Source of the DNA: Syntrophaceae bacterium UBA6078
GTDB taxonomy: Bacteria > Desulfobacterota > Syntrophia > Syntrophales > UBA2210
Length of the DNA: 64,000 bases
Assembly (NCBI GenBank): GCA_002428735.1
Contig: DIXO01000028.1
Coordinates: 62,001 to 126,000 of the forward strand
Direction of reading: 5' to 3'
Made by a program: the position numbers and the translations under genes. A model generated the notes under the pieces. It was given only the letters and a program-made list of their open reading frames with translations, was not told the origin of the DNA and made no database searches. Shown here in pieces: positions 9,282 to 18,613 of this stretch (position 1 is its first letter; each line of letters opens with the position of its first letter).

Positions 9282-10061
9282 TTAATCCTTGATGTTGAGA
9301 AAGTCCGGGACCGGAGAGCCTGTCTCTCCACGCTCTGATGCCCTGAAGAGCGTTTCACTCAGCCGGTCATTGAGTGAGATATGGCGCAGGATGCTCACGA
9401 CCCACGGAAGATCGTCTCGATAGTATTCAATTGTTCCGGGGAGCCACAGATCTTCGTCGACCTGTCGATATGCGCCGTATTCAGCCCTCAATACGACGGG
9501 GACTCCGTCGGATACCCCCACCCCGACGAAACGCAGGGGGATGCGCCGCTCCCGCTCGATCCACAGCCGGCTTCCCGGCGCCGTTTCGAGACCCGTGCCG
9601 ATAACGAAGACCGCCTGCCTTCCGATTCGATCCATGCCGACAGTATGGGTGTCCACGCCGAGGAAGTTCAAGGCATTCAGGAAATCGTCCAGGGATTTCT
9701 GGGAAAATATGGTGGGGAAGACGGTGTCGATCCTGCGCGCGCCGGGGTGTGGTCTCTCAATCCCCCGGAGAACGGATTTTCTGCCATCCTGAAGGAGAAC
9801 AGTGTCTCCCTCAGGAAACCGTCTCTCGGCTCGGAATCGGCCTCCCTGTCCTATGACAAGACGCTCCTCGATCGATCCTGTGCCGTATGCAGTATCATGG
9901 ATGGTGGTTTCCATGTCGATGGTGACGGTGCGGATCTTTCGGGTCGCTTTCAGAAAAGGCTCCAGCATCTGCCCGGCGGAGAGAACGTGGCACCAGCCGG
10001 GAGCGGCAAGGACCAGCGATATGGCGAACATGCCAATAATATGGAATACCGGTTTTTTCAT
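9282..10061 (-). CDS. LolA-like outer-membrane lipoprotein-sorting protein
   Basis: Probable periplasmic carrier related to LolA/LolB, which ferry lipoproteins to the outer membrane. From the chosen ATG the protein is 259 residues and starts with a signal peptide (MKKPVFHIIG, hydrophobic to about 21, cleavage near PGWCHVLS). The body alternates strands with lipid-facing residues (TVTIDMETTIHD, RLWIERERRIPLRFVG), as in the outer-membrane lipoprotein-sorting superfamily. An upstream in-frame ATG at 10154 would add 31 residues and bury the signal peptide, so I reject it, although no good ribosome site precedes either start. The assignment is to the superfamily only, not to a demonstrated LolA. 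Confidence 0.72.
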   Translation of the reverse strand: MKKPVFHIIGMFAISLVLAAPGWCHVLSAGQMLEPFLKATRKIRTVTIDMETTIHDTAYGTGSIEERLVIGQGGRFRAERRFPEGDTVLLQDGRKSVLRGIERPHPGARRIDTVFPTIFSQKSLDDFLNALNFLGVDTHTVGMDRIGRQAVFVIGTGLETAPGSRLWIERERRIPLRFVGVGVSDGVPVVLRAEYGAYRQVDEDLWLPGTIEYYRDDLPWVVSILRHISLNDRLSETLFRASERGETGSPVPDFLNIKD

Positions 10062-10186
10062 GCCGACGGAGGTGGAACCTGAAGAGTACCGTCTGTAAGG
10101 ATTGCGGAAAGCGGCGAAACGACCTGTCGTTGTCGGTGAAGGGGGTGGCGTCATCGGGGCTCATTGAGGCTTGAATACAAGATGCT

Positions 10187-10549
10187 CTACTCTCCCCGCT
10201 GTTTTTCCTGTTCCTCCTGCTTTGTCTTGCATTCGATACAGAGGGTCGTTACCGGACGCGCCATCAGTCGTTTCTCTGATATCTTTTTCCCGCACACCTC
10301 GCATATGCCAAAGGTGCCGTCCTCGATACGCTCCAGGGCCTCCCTCATCTTCTTTGCGAGCTTCCGCTCCCTGTCCCTGATCCGCAGTTCGAAGTTCCTG
10401 TCGGATTCCTGGGTTGCCCTGTCGGTCACATCGGGAAAGCTCTCCGTCCCTCCGGTCATTTCGGAAACGGTTTTCCCCGCCTCTCCCAATAACTCTTCTA
10501 TCTTCTGCGTGAAAAGGGTTTTGAAATATTCAAGCTGCTCCGGTTTCAT
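10187..10549 (-). CDS. dksA: DksA/TraR-type zinc-finger transcription regulator
   Basis: Binds the secondary channel of RNA polymerase and, in characterised homologues, acts with ppGpp in the stringent response. The 120 residues have a charged coiled-coil half with the acidic tip around residues 38-50 (SFPDVTDRATQESD) and a C4 zinc finger (Cys 83, 86, 104, 107). The length is slightly under E. coli DksA (151). It has its own strong promoter, and AAGGTGGTGA serves as ribosome site. Several DksA-like paralogues are common in these bacteria, so orthology to dksA proper is not certain. Confidence 0.88.
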   Translation of the reverse strand: MKPEQLEYFKTLFTQKIEELLGEAGKTVSEMTGGTESFPDVTDRATQESDRNFELRIRDRERKLAKKMREALERIEDGTFGICEVCGKKISEKRLMARPVTTLCIECKTKQEEQEKQRGE

Positions 10550-10589
10550 GTGACGTCAATCACCACCTTGCTTTAAAATTGAATAGTGA

Positions 10590-10618
10590 ATTATATACAA
10601 TGAATCCAGGTTTGTAAA
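10590..10618 (-). promoter_or_regulatory. Strong sigma70-type promoter upstream of dksA
   Basis: On the minus strand TTTACA (10613-10618), 17 bases, then a consensus TATAAT (10590-10595). It sits between the rfaE2 stop and the dksA start, so dksA and the genes behind it can be expressed independently of the upstream run. Confidence 0.72.
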
Positions 10619-10624
10619 GGAAAA

Positions 10625-11128
10625 TTACAACCCCCCTCCATAGGTCCGGAGAATCCTGTCTATAACACCCGTCGTCGAGACTGGATTATCCGTTGCGCTT
10701 TCGCTGACCTGAGGGATAATGACGACCCGTCCGCCTTGCTTGATCACCGATTTACCACCTATGACTGCATCCTCACTCCAGTCTCCGCCCTTGACCAGGA
10801 TGTGGGGCGCGATATCTTCTATCAGGGTGAGCGGGGTTTCCTCGTCAAATATGGTGACATAGTCCACCACCTCGAGGGATGCCAGTATGTAGGCTCTCTC
10901 ATCCTGAGGGACAACAGGCCGGAGGGGTCCCTTGATGGATCGGACCGATGCGTCGCTGTTGAGGCCGAGGACCAGGATGTCGCCCAGCCCTTTTGCCTCT
11001 TCGAGATATCTGACATGTCCTATGTGAAGGATATCAAAGCAGCCGTTGGTGAAAACGATCTGCTTCCCTTCCCCTTTCAACTGTCTCACCCTCTCTCGCA
11101 GGTCTTCCCGTGACAGTATCTTGTTCAT
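10625..11128 (-). CDS. rfaE2: D-glycero-beta-D-manno-heptose 1-phosphate adenylyltransferase
   Basis: Makes ADP-heptose for the lipopolysaccharide inner core. The 167-residue protein is the nucleotidyltransferase (RfaE2/HldE C-terminal) domain alone, without the kinase domain fused in E. coli HldE. It shows FTNGCFDILHIGHV with the HxGH motif and KGGDWSEDAVIGG further on. The ATG at 11128 follows GGGGAGGTACGGT and is preferred over an upstream in-frame start inside the comF reading region. The partner kinase rfaE1 is not in the window. Its presence supports a Gram-negative host with heptose-containing LPS. Confidence 0.94.
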   Translation of the reverse strand: MNKILSREDLRERVRQLKGEGKQIVFTNGCFDILHIGHVRYLEEAKGLGDILVLGLNSDASVRSIKGPLRPVVPQDERAYILASLEVVDYVTIFDEETPLTLIEDIAPHILVKGGDWSEDAVIGGKSVIKQGGRVVIIPQVSESATDNPVSTTGVIDRILRTYGGGL

Positions 11129-11145
11129 ACCGTACCTCCCCGACT

Positions 11146-11880
11146 CTAGGCCCGTGCCAGCGTGAGCACCGCGACTTCCCGCGCGCCGCTGTGCAGAAGA
11201 ACTCGTGCGCATTCCCTCACGGTGCTGCCGGTGGTATAGACGTCATCTATGAGGACTATTCTCTCTCCCCGCACCCTCCCTCGATCCGGCACCGAAAAGG
11301 CCCCCCGCACATTCACCCTGCGCGCGCGCCCCGACAGTCTGACCTGTGCCTCGGTGTGAACGGTTCTCTTGAGAGCGAGAAAATCAAGGGGTATGGAGAA
11401 TCGTTTCGATACCTGACGCGCGAGGATGAGGGACTGGTTGAATCCCCGCTCCCGCAATCTTTTGGGATGAAGGGGAACGGGGATAATCAGGGAGTAGTTC
11501 CCTATGGCCAGCGAGTCGTAGGAAATCTGCGCCATCATCCGTCCCAAAGCCTCTCCCGTCGATATCTTCCCATGGTACTTGAACAGGTGGATGGCATCGA
11601 GAAGCGTCGCCCTATAGATACCCATCGATCGGGCTACGGAAAAGGGAGGCACCGACAGGATGCATTCCTTACAGAGATGATCCGCCCCCTGCGGTGTTGT
11701 ATGGGGAAATCCGCAGGAGGGGCACAGGGGATTCGTTACGGTCTGGATGCCGCTGCGGCAGTCGGCGCAGAAAAGATCCCGGTCCGGGTCCGGCAGCGTG
11801 GCCCCGCACGTCGGGCATGACGGTGGAAAAAGAAGATCAGCGAGACCGGAAACCATCTCGTGCGCTTCACATATCAGCAT
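11146..11880 (-). CDS. comF: ComF family phosphoribosyltransferase-like protein
   Basis: A 244-residue ComF/GntX protein. The N-terminus has a double zinc-ribbon with pairs CPTC, CADC, CPSC and CKEC (about residues 21-73). The C-terminus is a type I phosphoribosyltransferase domain with the PRPP loop VLIDDVYTTGSTV. Family members are needed for DNA uptake in naturally competent bacteria, but the reaction is not established, and competence is not implied here because the gene is widespread. Its start overlaps the rsfS stop by 14 bases, indicating translational coupling. Confidence 0.9.
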   Translation of the reverse strand: MLICEAHEMVSGLADLLFPPSCPTCGATLPDPDRDLFCADCRSGIQTVTNPLCPSCGFPHTTPQGADHLCKECILSVPPFSVARSMGIYRATLLDAIHLFKYHGKISTGEALGRMMAQISYDSLAIGNYSLIIPVPLHPKRLRERGFNQSLILARQVSKRFSIPLDFLALKRTVHTEAQVRLSGRARRVNVRGAFSVPDRGRVRGERIVLIDDVYTTGSTVRECARVLLHSGAREVAVLTLARA

Positions 11881-12298
11881 TGAGAACGGTCAGCTCCCGT
11901 ACGGATTCATCGATAATCATCATCGGGGCGTCTGCCCACAGGCCCTCGATATCGTAGAACTCTCTCACGGGCCGGTAAAAGATATGGATTACCACATCGC
12001 CGTAATCCATCAATATCCAGCTTCCTGATCCTTCGCCTTCGATTCCCAGCGGCAGTACGCCGGTCTCCTTCAGCCTGTGCCCGATATGCTCGGCGAGCGA
12101 CTCTATCTGACGCGCCGAATTCCCGCTGCATATGACAAAGTAGTCGGCGAAGGAAGAGATATCCTTCACGCTGAGTATGACGAGGTCTTCCGCTTTCCTC
12201 TCCAGAGCGGCATTGACGCACTGGAGCACAAGCTGTCGTGGATCCAACAAAATGCCTTTAATAGAATCCCCCTCAATTGCCGCTCGCCAGACCGGCAC
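11867..12298 (-). CDS. rsfS: Ribosome silencing factor RsfS
   Basis: Binds ribosomal protein uL14 and prevents subunit joining when nutrients are scarce. The 143-residue protein carries the full DUF143 core, from LVLQCVNAALERKAEDLVIL through YFVICSGNSARQIESLAEHI to GDVVIHIF and YDIEGLWADAP. About 20 residues precede the conserved core, so a later start is possible, but no other ATG is available there. It lies between purA and comF; family members more often sit beside nadD, which is absent here. Confidence 0.94.
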   Translation of the reverse strand: MPVWRAAIEGDSIKGILLDPRQLVLQCVNAALERKAEDLVILSVKDISSFADYFVICSGNSARQIESLAEHIGHRLKETGVLPLGIEGEGSGSWILMDYGDVVIHIFYRPVREFYDIEGLWADAPMMIIDESVRELTVLNADM

Positions 12299-12361
12299 AC
12301 GTCACGCTTCTTTCCCTCAATACGCCTGCAATCTGTTCTCCAGTCCGGCAGCGGCCGATCC

Positions 12362-13660
12362 TCACCCCTGAAAAGGCGTAGCCAGCATAATGGTCGCGTC
12401 CCGTTCCGGTCCGACGGAAACAAGAGACATGGGCACGCCGGCCAGTTCTTCCAGCCGCTCCACATACCGTCTCGCGTTGACGGGGAGATCGTCCATGGTT
12501 TTCGCTTCCCCTATGTCTTCGGACCAGCCCGCCATTTCTTCATAGACGGGGGTGCACCGCTCGAGTGTCTTGGCGGAAGGGGGCAGGTGTTCTGAAAACT
12601 CCTCATTCTCCGTCCGGTACGCCACGCATATCCTGAGGGGATCGATCCCCGTGAGGACGTCCAGTTTCGTCAGGGCGATACCGGTGATCCCCGCCACGCG
12701 CACCGACTGTCTCACAAGGACCATGTCGAGCCACCCGCAGCGGCGTTTTCTCCCCGTCGTGGCGCCGAACTCGCACCCAACGGCCTGCATTCGCTCTCCC
12801 ACGTCCCCCGTCTGTTCCGTGACGAACGGTCCCGCCCCGACCCGGGTGGTATAGGCCTTGCAGATCCCCACGACGGCGTCTATCCTGGTCGGGCCGATAC
12901 CGGCTCCGCAGCAGGCGTTCCCCGCCGCTGTGTTGGAGGAGGTCACAAAGGGATAGGTCCCGTGATCGATATCGAGATGGCAGCCCTGGGCGCCCTCGAA
13001 GAGCACATCCCGACCCTTTTTGATTTCCCTGTCAAGGATGACGGACGTATGCGCCGCATACTGTCTGAGGCGTTCGGCATAGGCGGAATATTCGTCGAAT
13101 ATGGCATCATATTCGAGGGGTTTGTCATGATACAATCGGGTCAGAAGGAAATTTTTTTCCTCCACGTTGATGCGGAGCATATCGGCGAATGTCTCGCCGT
13201 CCAGAAGGTCGCACAGTCTGATACCGGTGCGGGTGATCTTGTCTTCATAAGCGGGGCCGATGCCTCTCCCCGTTGTTCCGATTTTCGTCGCTCCCCGTTT
13301 CGCTTCGCGGGCACTATCCAGCCGCCGGTGATAGGGCATGATGATATGGGCTCTCTGGCTGATATGGAGGCGCGTGTCGGGCGGGAACAGTGCCTTTTCT
13401 CGCAGCTCGTCAATCTCCCGGAGCAGCACCTCGGGATCGATCACCATTCCGTTGCCGAGGATGCAGATCTTGTTGTTGTGGAGAATCCCCGAAGGAATCA
13501 GGTGGAGGATGGTCTGTCGCCCCTTGACCACCAGGGTGTGCCCCGCATTGTTCCCCCCCTGGAAGCGGACGATCACATCCGCCTCTCTGGCGAAGAGATC
13601 GACGATCTTTCCCTTCCCTTCATCCCCCCACTGGGTGCCGACTACGATTACCTGTGCCAT
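12362..13660 (-). CDS. purA: Adenylosuccinate synthetase
   Basis: Condenses IMP and aspartate with GTP to adenylosuccinate, the first committed step to AMP. At 432 residues it has normal length. Diagnostic motifs are the N-terminal GTP loop GDEGKGKIVD, the catalytic NNAGHTLVV region, GTTGRGIGPAYEDK, and QGCHLDIDHGTYPFVTSS. It starts 34 bases after the serA stop on the same strand, so serine and purine synthesis genes probably share a transcript. Confidence 0.98.
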   Translation of the reverse strand: MAQVIVVGTQWGDEGKGKIVDLFAREADVIVRFQGGNNAGHTLVVKGRQTILHLIPSGILHNNKICILGNGMVIDPEVLLREIDELREKALFPPDTRLHISQRAHIIMPYHRRLDSAREAKRGATKIGTTGRGIGPAYEDKITRTGIRLCDLLDGETFADMLRINVEEKNFLLTRLYHDKPLEYDAIFDEYSAYAERLRQYAAHTSVILDREIKKGRDVLFEGAQGCHLDIDHGTYPFVTSSNTAAGNACCGAGIGPTRIDAVVGICKAYTTRVGAGPFVTEQTGDVGERMQAVGCEFGATTGRKRRCGWLDMVLVRQSVRVAGITGIALTKLDVLTGIDPLRICVAYRTENEEFSEHLPPSAKTLERCTPVYEEMAGWSEDIGEAKTMDDLPVNARRYVERLEELAGVPMSLVSVGPERDATIMLATPFQG

Positions 13661-13694
13661 GGATCATTCTCTCCGCTGCGCAATCTGGAAACGG

Positions 13695-15278
13695 CTACAT
13701 CTCCATTCTGATAACGGATATGATGTTGGGAAGCGCCTTCAGCCTGGTCACGGTATCTTTGGAAACGGGAGAGTCCGTGCTCAGGACGACGAGGGCCTCT
13801 CCATCCACCTGTTCGCGGCTCAGGTGGAGCCGCGCAATGTTGACGCCGTCATTTCCCAGGGTAGTGGCTATGTTGCCGATAACACCCGGCTTATCGTGAT
13901 TGTAGAGCATGAGCATGGCCCCTTCGGGAATGACATCCAGCATGAATTGATTGATCCTGACGATCCGCAGGTCCTCCCGCCCGAATATGGCCCCCGCTGC
14001 GAAGGCTTCTTCCTCGTCCGTCTTCACGGTAACAGAGATCATATTCTTGTAGTCCTTCACCTGGCTGCTCTTCGATTCTATGACGCTGATTCCCCGCTCC
14101 CGCGCGATAACCGGGGCGTTGATGTAGTTGACGCTGTCTTTCAGGGCCGGTGTGAGGAGCCCCTTGAGAAACGATACGGTGACGGGGGCCACATTATGAT
14201 CGAGGATGGTGCCGCTGTACTCAATGGCGACCTCTTTGATCCCCCCTGCCACGATCTGCGCCACAAAATCGCCGATCTTTTCGCCCAGTGTCAGGTACGG
14301 CTTTATGAGGGAGAGGGTCTCCGCGGAGACGGACGGGAAATTAACGGCATTCTTGATCTCCCCGGTTGTCAGATAATCGACGATCTGATGGGCGATGGCG
14401 ATGGCCACATTCCGCTGCGCCTCATCCGTGGATGCCCCCAGGTGGGGTGTGCAGATCAGATTATCCAGAGAAAGGAGCTTCGTGTTGGTGGTGGGCTCGT
14501 CCACGAAGACGTCAAGGGCGGCGCCGGCGACCTTCCCGGAGCTAAGGGCATCGTACAGGTCGTTTTCATCGATGATTCCCCCCCGCGCGCAGTTGATGAC
14601 GAATACGCCATCCTTCATCTTCGCGAAGGAAGCGGCGTTGATCAGTCCCCGCGTATCTTCAGTCAGCGGGGTGTGCACGGAAATAAAATCGGCTCTCTGG
14701 AGGACTTCGTCGAGCGGCGCGAGAGAGATCCCCATCTTCTCCGCAGCCTCCTGCGATATGAACGGGTCATAGGCTATCACGTTCATGGTCAGACCCTGGG
14801 CGCGGTTTGCCACAATGGAGCCCACCCTGCCGATACCGATGATCCCCAGCGTTTTGTTGGACACCTCCGAACCCATGAACTTCTTTTTCTCCCACTTTCC
14901 CGCCTTTGTGGAGGCGGTGGCCTGCGGGATTCGCCGGGCCAGGGAAAGCATCATGGCGATGGCGTGCTCCGCCGTCGTGATCGTGTTGCCGCCGGGGGTG
15001 TTCATCACCACGATCCCCTTCTTGCTTGCCGCTTCGGCTGCCACATTATCGAGCCCCATACCGGCTCTTCCGATCACCTTGAGTTTGTCGGCCGCGTTGA
15101 TGATCTCCTCCGTCACCTTGGTGGCGCTCCGTATGGCGAGTCCGTCATAATTCTTTATGACCCCTTTTAACTCATCGGGGGTCAGGTTGGTCATGACATC
15201 AACCTCAATCCCCGGAGCATTCCTGAATATTTCGACGCCTTCTTTCGCCAGCGTATCGCTTACCAGAACCTTTTTCAT
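13695..15278 (-). CDS. serA: D-3-phosphoglycerate dehydrogenase
   Basis: Oxidises 3-phosphoglycerate with NAD+ to open serine synthesis. The 527-residue protein is the long form. It has a catalytic/NAD domain (GIIGIGRVGSIVANRA; catalytic CTPHLGAST region), the intervening ASB domain (about 315-450), and a C-terminal ACT domain beginning near ILMLYNHDKPGVIGNIA-like text (here MLMLYNHDKPGVIG) that usually binds serine as feedback inhibitor. The start MKKVLVSD is preferred to an ATG 4 codons upstream. It lies directly downstream of serC. Confidence 0.98.
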   Translation of the reverse strand: MKKVLVSDTLAKEGVEIFRNAPGIEVDVMTNLTPDELKGVIKNYDGLAIRSATKVTEEIINAADKLKVIGRAGMGLDNVAAEAASKKGIVVMNTPGGNTITTAEHAIAMMLSLARRIPQATASTKAGKWEKKKFMGSEVSNKTLGIIGIGRVGSIVANRAQGLTMNVIAYDPFISQEAAEKMGISLAPLDEVLQRADFISVHTPLTEDTRGLINAASFAKMKDGVFVINCARGGIIDENDLYDALSSGKVAGAALDVFVDEPTTNTKLLSLDNLICTPHLGASTDEAQRNVAIAIAHQIVDYLTTGEIKNAVNFPSVSAETLSLIKPYLTLGEKIGDFVAQIVAGGIKEVAIEYSGTILDHNVAPVTVSFLKGLLTPALKDSVNYINAPVIARERGISVIESKSSQVKDYKNMISVTVKTDEEEAFAAGAIFGREDLRIVRINQFMLDVIPEGAMLMLYNHDKPGVIGNIATTLGNDGVNIARLHLSREQVDGEALVVLSTDSPVSKDTVTRLKALPNIISVIRMEM

Positions 15279-15332
15279 TCTCTGCCGCATCCTTTCATCT
15301 TATCTATTGTTGTCCCGCTGTCCGGTGAATGA

Positions 15333-16460
15333 TTATATGTTCCCCATCCCGTCCACGCAGGCTGCCTCCAGTTTCTCAACAACCGCCCTGACATCCGATG
15401 CCTCGACCGTGGGACCGCACCATATGCGGAACCCCGGAGGGGCATCCTTGTATGATCCGATGTCATGAGCGATGCCTTCCGCGCTCAACCGCCCCACGAT
15501 TTTTTTGATCCATGCCGCCTGATCACCTTTGGACAGCGCCTGGAACCTGCCGTCCGTCACCTTCAGGCAGACTGACGTGCTGGATCGGATATCTTCAGAC
15601 ACGGCGAGAAAATCGATCCAGTCTGTTTTTCCGACCCACTCCTCCAGCACCCGCAGGTTGGCCCTGCTTCGTTCGATCAGGCCGGCCACACCGATTTTTT
15701 TGGCCCAGCCGAGGGCGTCCAGATAATCTTCCACGCAGAGCATCGAGGGGGTGTTTATCGTATCCCCCTGGAAGATGGTCTCGTTGAGCTTTCCCCCCTT
15801 TTTCATGCGGAAGATCTTCGGCATCGGCCATGGGGGATCATACGCCTCTATACGCTCCACGGCCCGCGGGCTCAGAATCAGCACTCCATGGGCCGCCTCC
15901 CCGCCCAGACACTTCTGCCACGAGTAGGTTAACACATCGATCTTCGGCCACGCCATGTCCATGGCGAAGACGGCGCTGGTGGCATCGCACAGGGTCAGGC
16001 CCTCGCGGTCGTCGGGAATCCATTGCCAGTCGGGGATTTTGACGCCGCTGGTTGTGCCGTTTGCCACAAAGACCACGTCATTCGACCAGTTGACCGCACC
16101 GAGATCGGGGATCTCCCCGTAATCCGCCTCAAGGACGGTGGGACTGAGTTTCAACTGCTTTTCCACATCCGTTGCCCATCCCTTGCTGAAACTTTCCCAT
16201 ACGAGAACCGTGACCGGCCGGGGGCCCAGAAGGGACCACATGGCTCCCTCGAAAGCGCCGGTGTCCGAGCCGGGGAGTATGCCGAGGCGATACTCATCCG
16301 GCACGCCCAGAATCTTTTTGCTTTCGCTTATCGCCCGGGCCAGCCGCTCCTTTCCCAAAGCGCTGCGATGCGAGCGGCCCACCGCCGCCCCCTGCAATAC
16401 ATCAACGTTCCACCCCGGCCTCTTGGCGCACGGGCCGGAACTGAAATTTGGATTGTTCAT
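15333..16460 (-). CDS. serC: Phosphoserine aminotransferase
   Basis: PLP enzyme converting 3-phosphohydroxypyruvate and glutamate to phosphoserine. The 375-residue form starts at the ATG behind GAAGGAGTTCGT. It opens with NFSSGPCAKRPGW and has GRSHRS and the PLP-lysine stretch TYSWQKCLGGEAAHG. This belongs to the branch seen in alphaproteobacteria and methanogens, not the E. coli SerC type. Gene order serC-serA with a 54-base gap supports the assignment over a generic serine-pyruvate aminotransferase. It is divergent from radA. Confidence 0.93.
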   Translation of the reverse strand: MNNPNFSSGPCAKRPGWNVDVLQGAAVGRSHRSALGKERLARAISESKKILGVPDEYRLGILPGSDTGAFEGAMWSLLGPRPVTVLVWESFSKGWATDVEKQLKLSPTVLEADYGEIPDLGAVNWSNDVVFVANGTTSGVKIPDWQWIPDDREGLTLCDATSAVFAMDMAWPKIDVLTYSWQKCLGGEAAHGVLILSPRAVERIEAYDPPWPMPKIFRMKKGGKLNETIFQGDTINTPSMLCVEDYLDALGWAKKIGVAGLIERSRANLRVLEEWVGKTDWIDFLAVSEDIRSSTSVCLKVTDGRFQALSKGDQAAWIKKIVGRLSAEGIAHDIGSYKDAPPGFRIWCGPTVEASDVRAVVEKLEAACVDGMGNI

Positions 16461-16634
16461 ACGAACTCCTTCTTTCATCTGTTGGTAAGGAGTGCTCATA
16501 CCAGAATTGTAAATCCGTGTCTATTCATAAGTGAACGGTCCGCGCAATTTCGGGATGCCGGCACATGGTTTTGAGTTGCGGAAAGCGCGTACATTGGGTA
16601 GAGTCTGTCAAATCGTCAGGCCGGGAGCGGACAC

Positions 16635-18011
16635 ATGGGAGGAAAGGATGTGAAAAAGATAAAGACCACCTTCTTCTGCCAGAATTGCGGCCATCAATCC
16701 GCCAAGTGGCTCGGCAGGTGCCCCTCCTGCGGTGAATGGAACCAGTTTGTCGAGGAGGAGGAGAGGGCTGCCCCCATGGAGGGATCCTTCAATACCGGCT
16801 TCAATGAAGAACCGCTGCCCATTGACGCGATTCCCGGGGACGAACAGGACCGGCTCAGGACGGGCATCGCCGAAATAGACCGGGTGCTGGGGGGCGGCAT
16901 CGTGGGGGGGTCCGCCATACTCATCGGGGGCGATCCGGGAATCGGGAAATCCACGCTTCTCCTGCAGGTCATGCAGAATCTTGCCGCCGGCGGGCTCATG
17001 GCGCTCTATGTGTCGGGAGAGGAATCGGCGCGCCAGATCAAGCTCAGGGGCGCGCGTATCGGCGCCTCGTCTGCAAACCTCATGGTTCTTGTCGAGGTCT
17101 CTCTTGATAATATCCTGAGGCATATCAACGATATGCATCCGGGGATCGTTGTCATCGACTCCATCCAGACGGTGTACTCATCGGCCCTCTCCTCCGCCCC
17201 CGGAAGCGTCAGCCAGATCAGGGAGGCGTCGGGAAAACTGATTCTCACGGCGAAGAAAACGGGAATTCCCCTGTTCCTGATCGGGCATGTGACGAAAGAA
17301 GGATCGATAGCGGGGCCCAAAATATTAGAACACATGGTGGATACGGTCCTGTATTTCGAGGGGGATTCGGGGCACTCCTTCAGAATTATACGGAATGTCA
17401 AAAACCGGTACGGCCCCACCAACGAGATCGGCGTCTTCGAGATGCGCGACCGCGGCCTCATCGAAATCTCGAATCCATCGGCGCTCTTTCTGGCGGAACG
17501 GCCCAAGGGCGCGGCCGGATCGGTCGTGGTTCCCAGCATGGAAGGAACACGCCCCCTGCTGGTGGAGATCCAGTCCCTGGTCACCGAAAACACCTTCGGC
17601 ATTCCCCGGAGAACCACCATCGGCGTGGACCATAACCGGGTTTCGCTCCTTGCCGCCGTGATGGAAAAGGTATGCGGGCTGCACCTGGGGAATCACGACA
17701 TTTTTATCAACGTCGCCGGGGGGGTCAAGCTGGACGAGCCGGCAGTGGACCTCGGCATCATTTCATCTCTCATGTCCAGTTACCTGAACAGGCCGATCGA
17801 CGCGGGCACCGTTGTCTGCGGCGAGGTGGGGCTGACGGGGGAGGTACGCAGCGTCGGCCGGATGGATGAACGAATAAACGAAGCATCGAGAATGGGGTTC
17901 ACCCGTTGCATCGTGCCCGGAGCCGCCACCGGCGAAACGGCGGCGGACACGCACCTGGCCCGGATATCCATCGGCACCATCAGGGAATTAGCGGAGCATC
18001 TCTTTGTGTGA
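16635..18011 (+). CDS. radA: DNA repair protein RadA
   Basis: RecA-like ATPase that promotes branch migration during recombination. The 458 residues show an N-terminal C4 zinc finger (FFCQNCG...CPSCG), Walker A GGDPGIGKST (about 95-104), the RadA-specific KNRYG motif, and a C-terminal Lon-like domain (DLGIISSLMSSY...GEVGLTGEVR). A GTG five codons downstream (16650) has GGAGG ideally placed inside the first codons of this frame and may be the real start; the difference is five residues. It stands alone, divergent from serC. Confidence 0.97.
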   Translation: MGGKDVKKIKTTFFCQNCGHQSAKWLGRCPSCGEWNQFVEEEERAAPMEGSFNTGFNEEPLPIDAIPGDEQDRLRTGIAEIDRVLGGGIVGGSAILIGGDPGIGKSTLLLQVMQNLAAGGLMALYVSGEESARQIKLRGARIGASSANLMVLVEVSLDNILRHINDMHPGIVVIDSIQTVYSSALSSAPGSVSQIREASGKLILTAKKTGIPLFLIGHVTKEGSIAGPKILEHMVDTVLYFEGDSGHSFRIIRNVKNRYGPTNEIGVFEMRDRGLIEISNPSALFLAERPKGAAGSVVVPSMEGTRPLLVEIQSLVTENTFGIPRRTTIGVDHNRVSLLAAVMEKVCGLHLGNHDIFINVAGGVKLDEPAVDLGIISSLMSSYLNRPIDAGTVVCGEVGLTGEVRSVGRMDERINEASRMGFTRCIVPGAATGETAADTHLARISIGTIRELAEHLFV

Positions 18012-18151
18012 GGGCCGTTTCCGGTAGCGTCTCGAACGCTCCCGGTTCCCACAGTGGCGCTCCTCCAGAGAAAACATGAGAAAAAACACTGCCTACATAT
18101 CTTATAGAAAATACGGGATGTCCCTAGTTTTTTCCTTCGCTCGTATGTGAA

Positions 18152-18592
18152 TCATTCGAGAGTTCTGACCTTATCTCTGTTCTCTATGTATCTCTCCATT
18201 GAAAGAATTTTTACTTTATTTTCTTTCAAATAATCCAAGAAAAGATCGTCCATAGACTTTATTCCGTCAGTTTTATAGTCTCCTAGTAATTCCTCATCCT
18301 GACAAACAACCTCCCTGTAGAATTCGTGTTCGTAGCACTTTCTATCATTGACGTTCATATTATAAACGAAGAATAGTAGTTCAGTGGTTACATAGAGATC
18401 GTAGTCTTTTTCGTTGAACCGTCTTTTCATCCAATCATAGGCTATCATGTATCCCATTCCCCCAATGAGCAGAAACGAGAATACTGCAGGTTCATAAACC
18501 AATAAAACAACGAATAGCATAATCCCTAATATTACCCAAATAATATTACCCATAATCAAACTTTTCATATCAAACCCCATCCAAATTAACAA
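18152..18592 (-). CDS. Hypothetical membrane protein in an AT-rich patch
   Basis: Unrecognised 146-residue protein. The first 50 residues are mostly hydrophobic, with two likely membrane spans (about 11-32 and 35-49), followed by a charged soluble part with several Tyr, Asp and Lys residues. The gene is clearly richer in A and T than its neighbours radA and the tRNA region. It lies directly beside a REP-associated transposase, so it may have arrived by transfer. No catalytic motif is visible. Confidence 0.6.
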   Translation of the reverse strand: MLIWMGFDMKSLIMGNIIWVILGIMLFVVLLVYEPAVFSFLLIGGMGYMIAYDWMKRRFNEKDYDLYVTTELLFFVYNMNVNDRKCYEHEFYREVVCQDEELLGDYKTDGIKSMDDLFLDYLKENKVKILSMERYIENRDKVRTLE

Positions 18593-18596
18593 AATA

Positions 18597-18613
18597 AGGG
18601 GACAGATTTATTT
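18597..18613 (+). repeat. Left inverted repeat of the RAYT element
   Basis: AGGGGACAGATTTATTT. The exact reverse complement occurs at 19340-19356. It overlaps the stop and last two codons of the transposase, so the repeat contributes coding bases. Confidence 0.85.
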
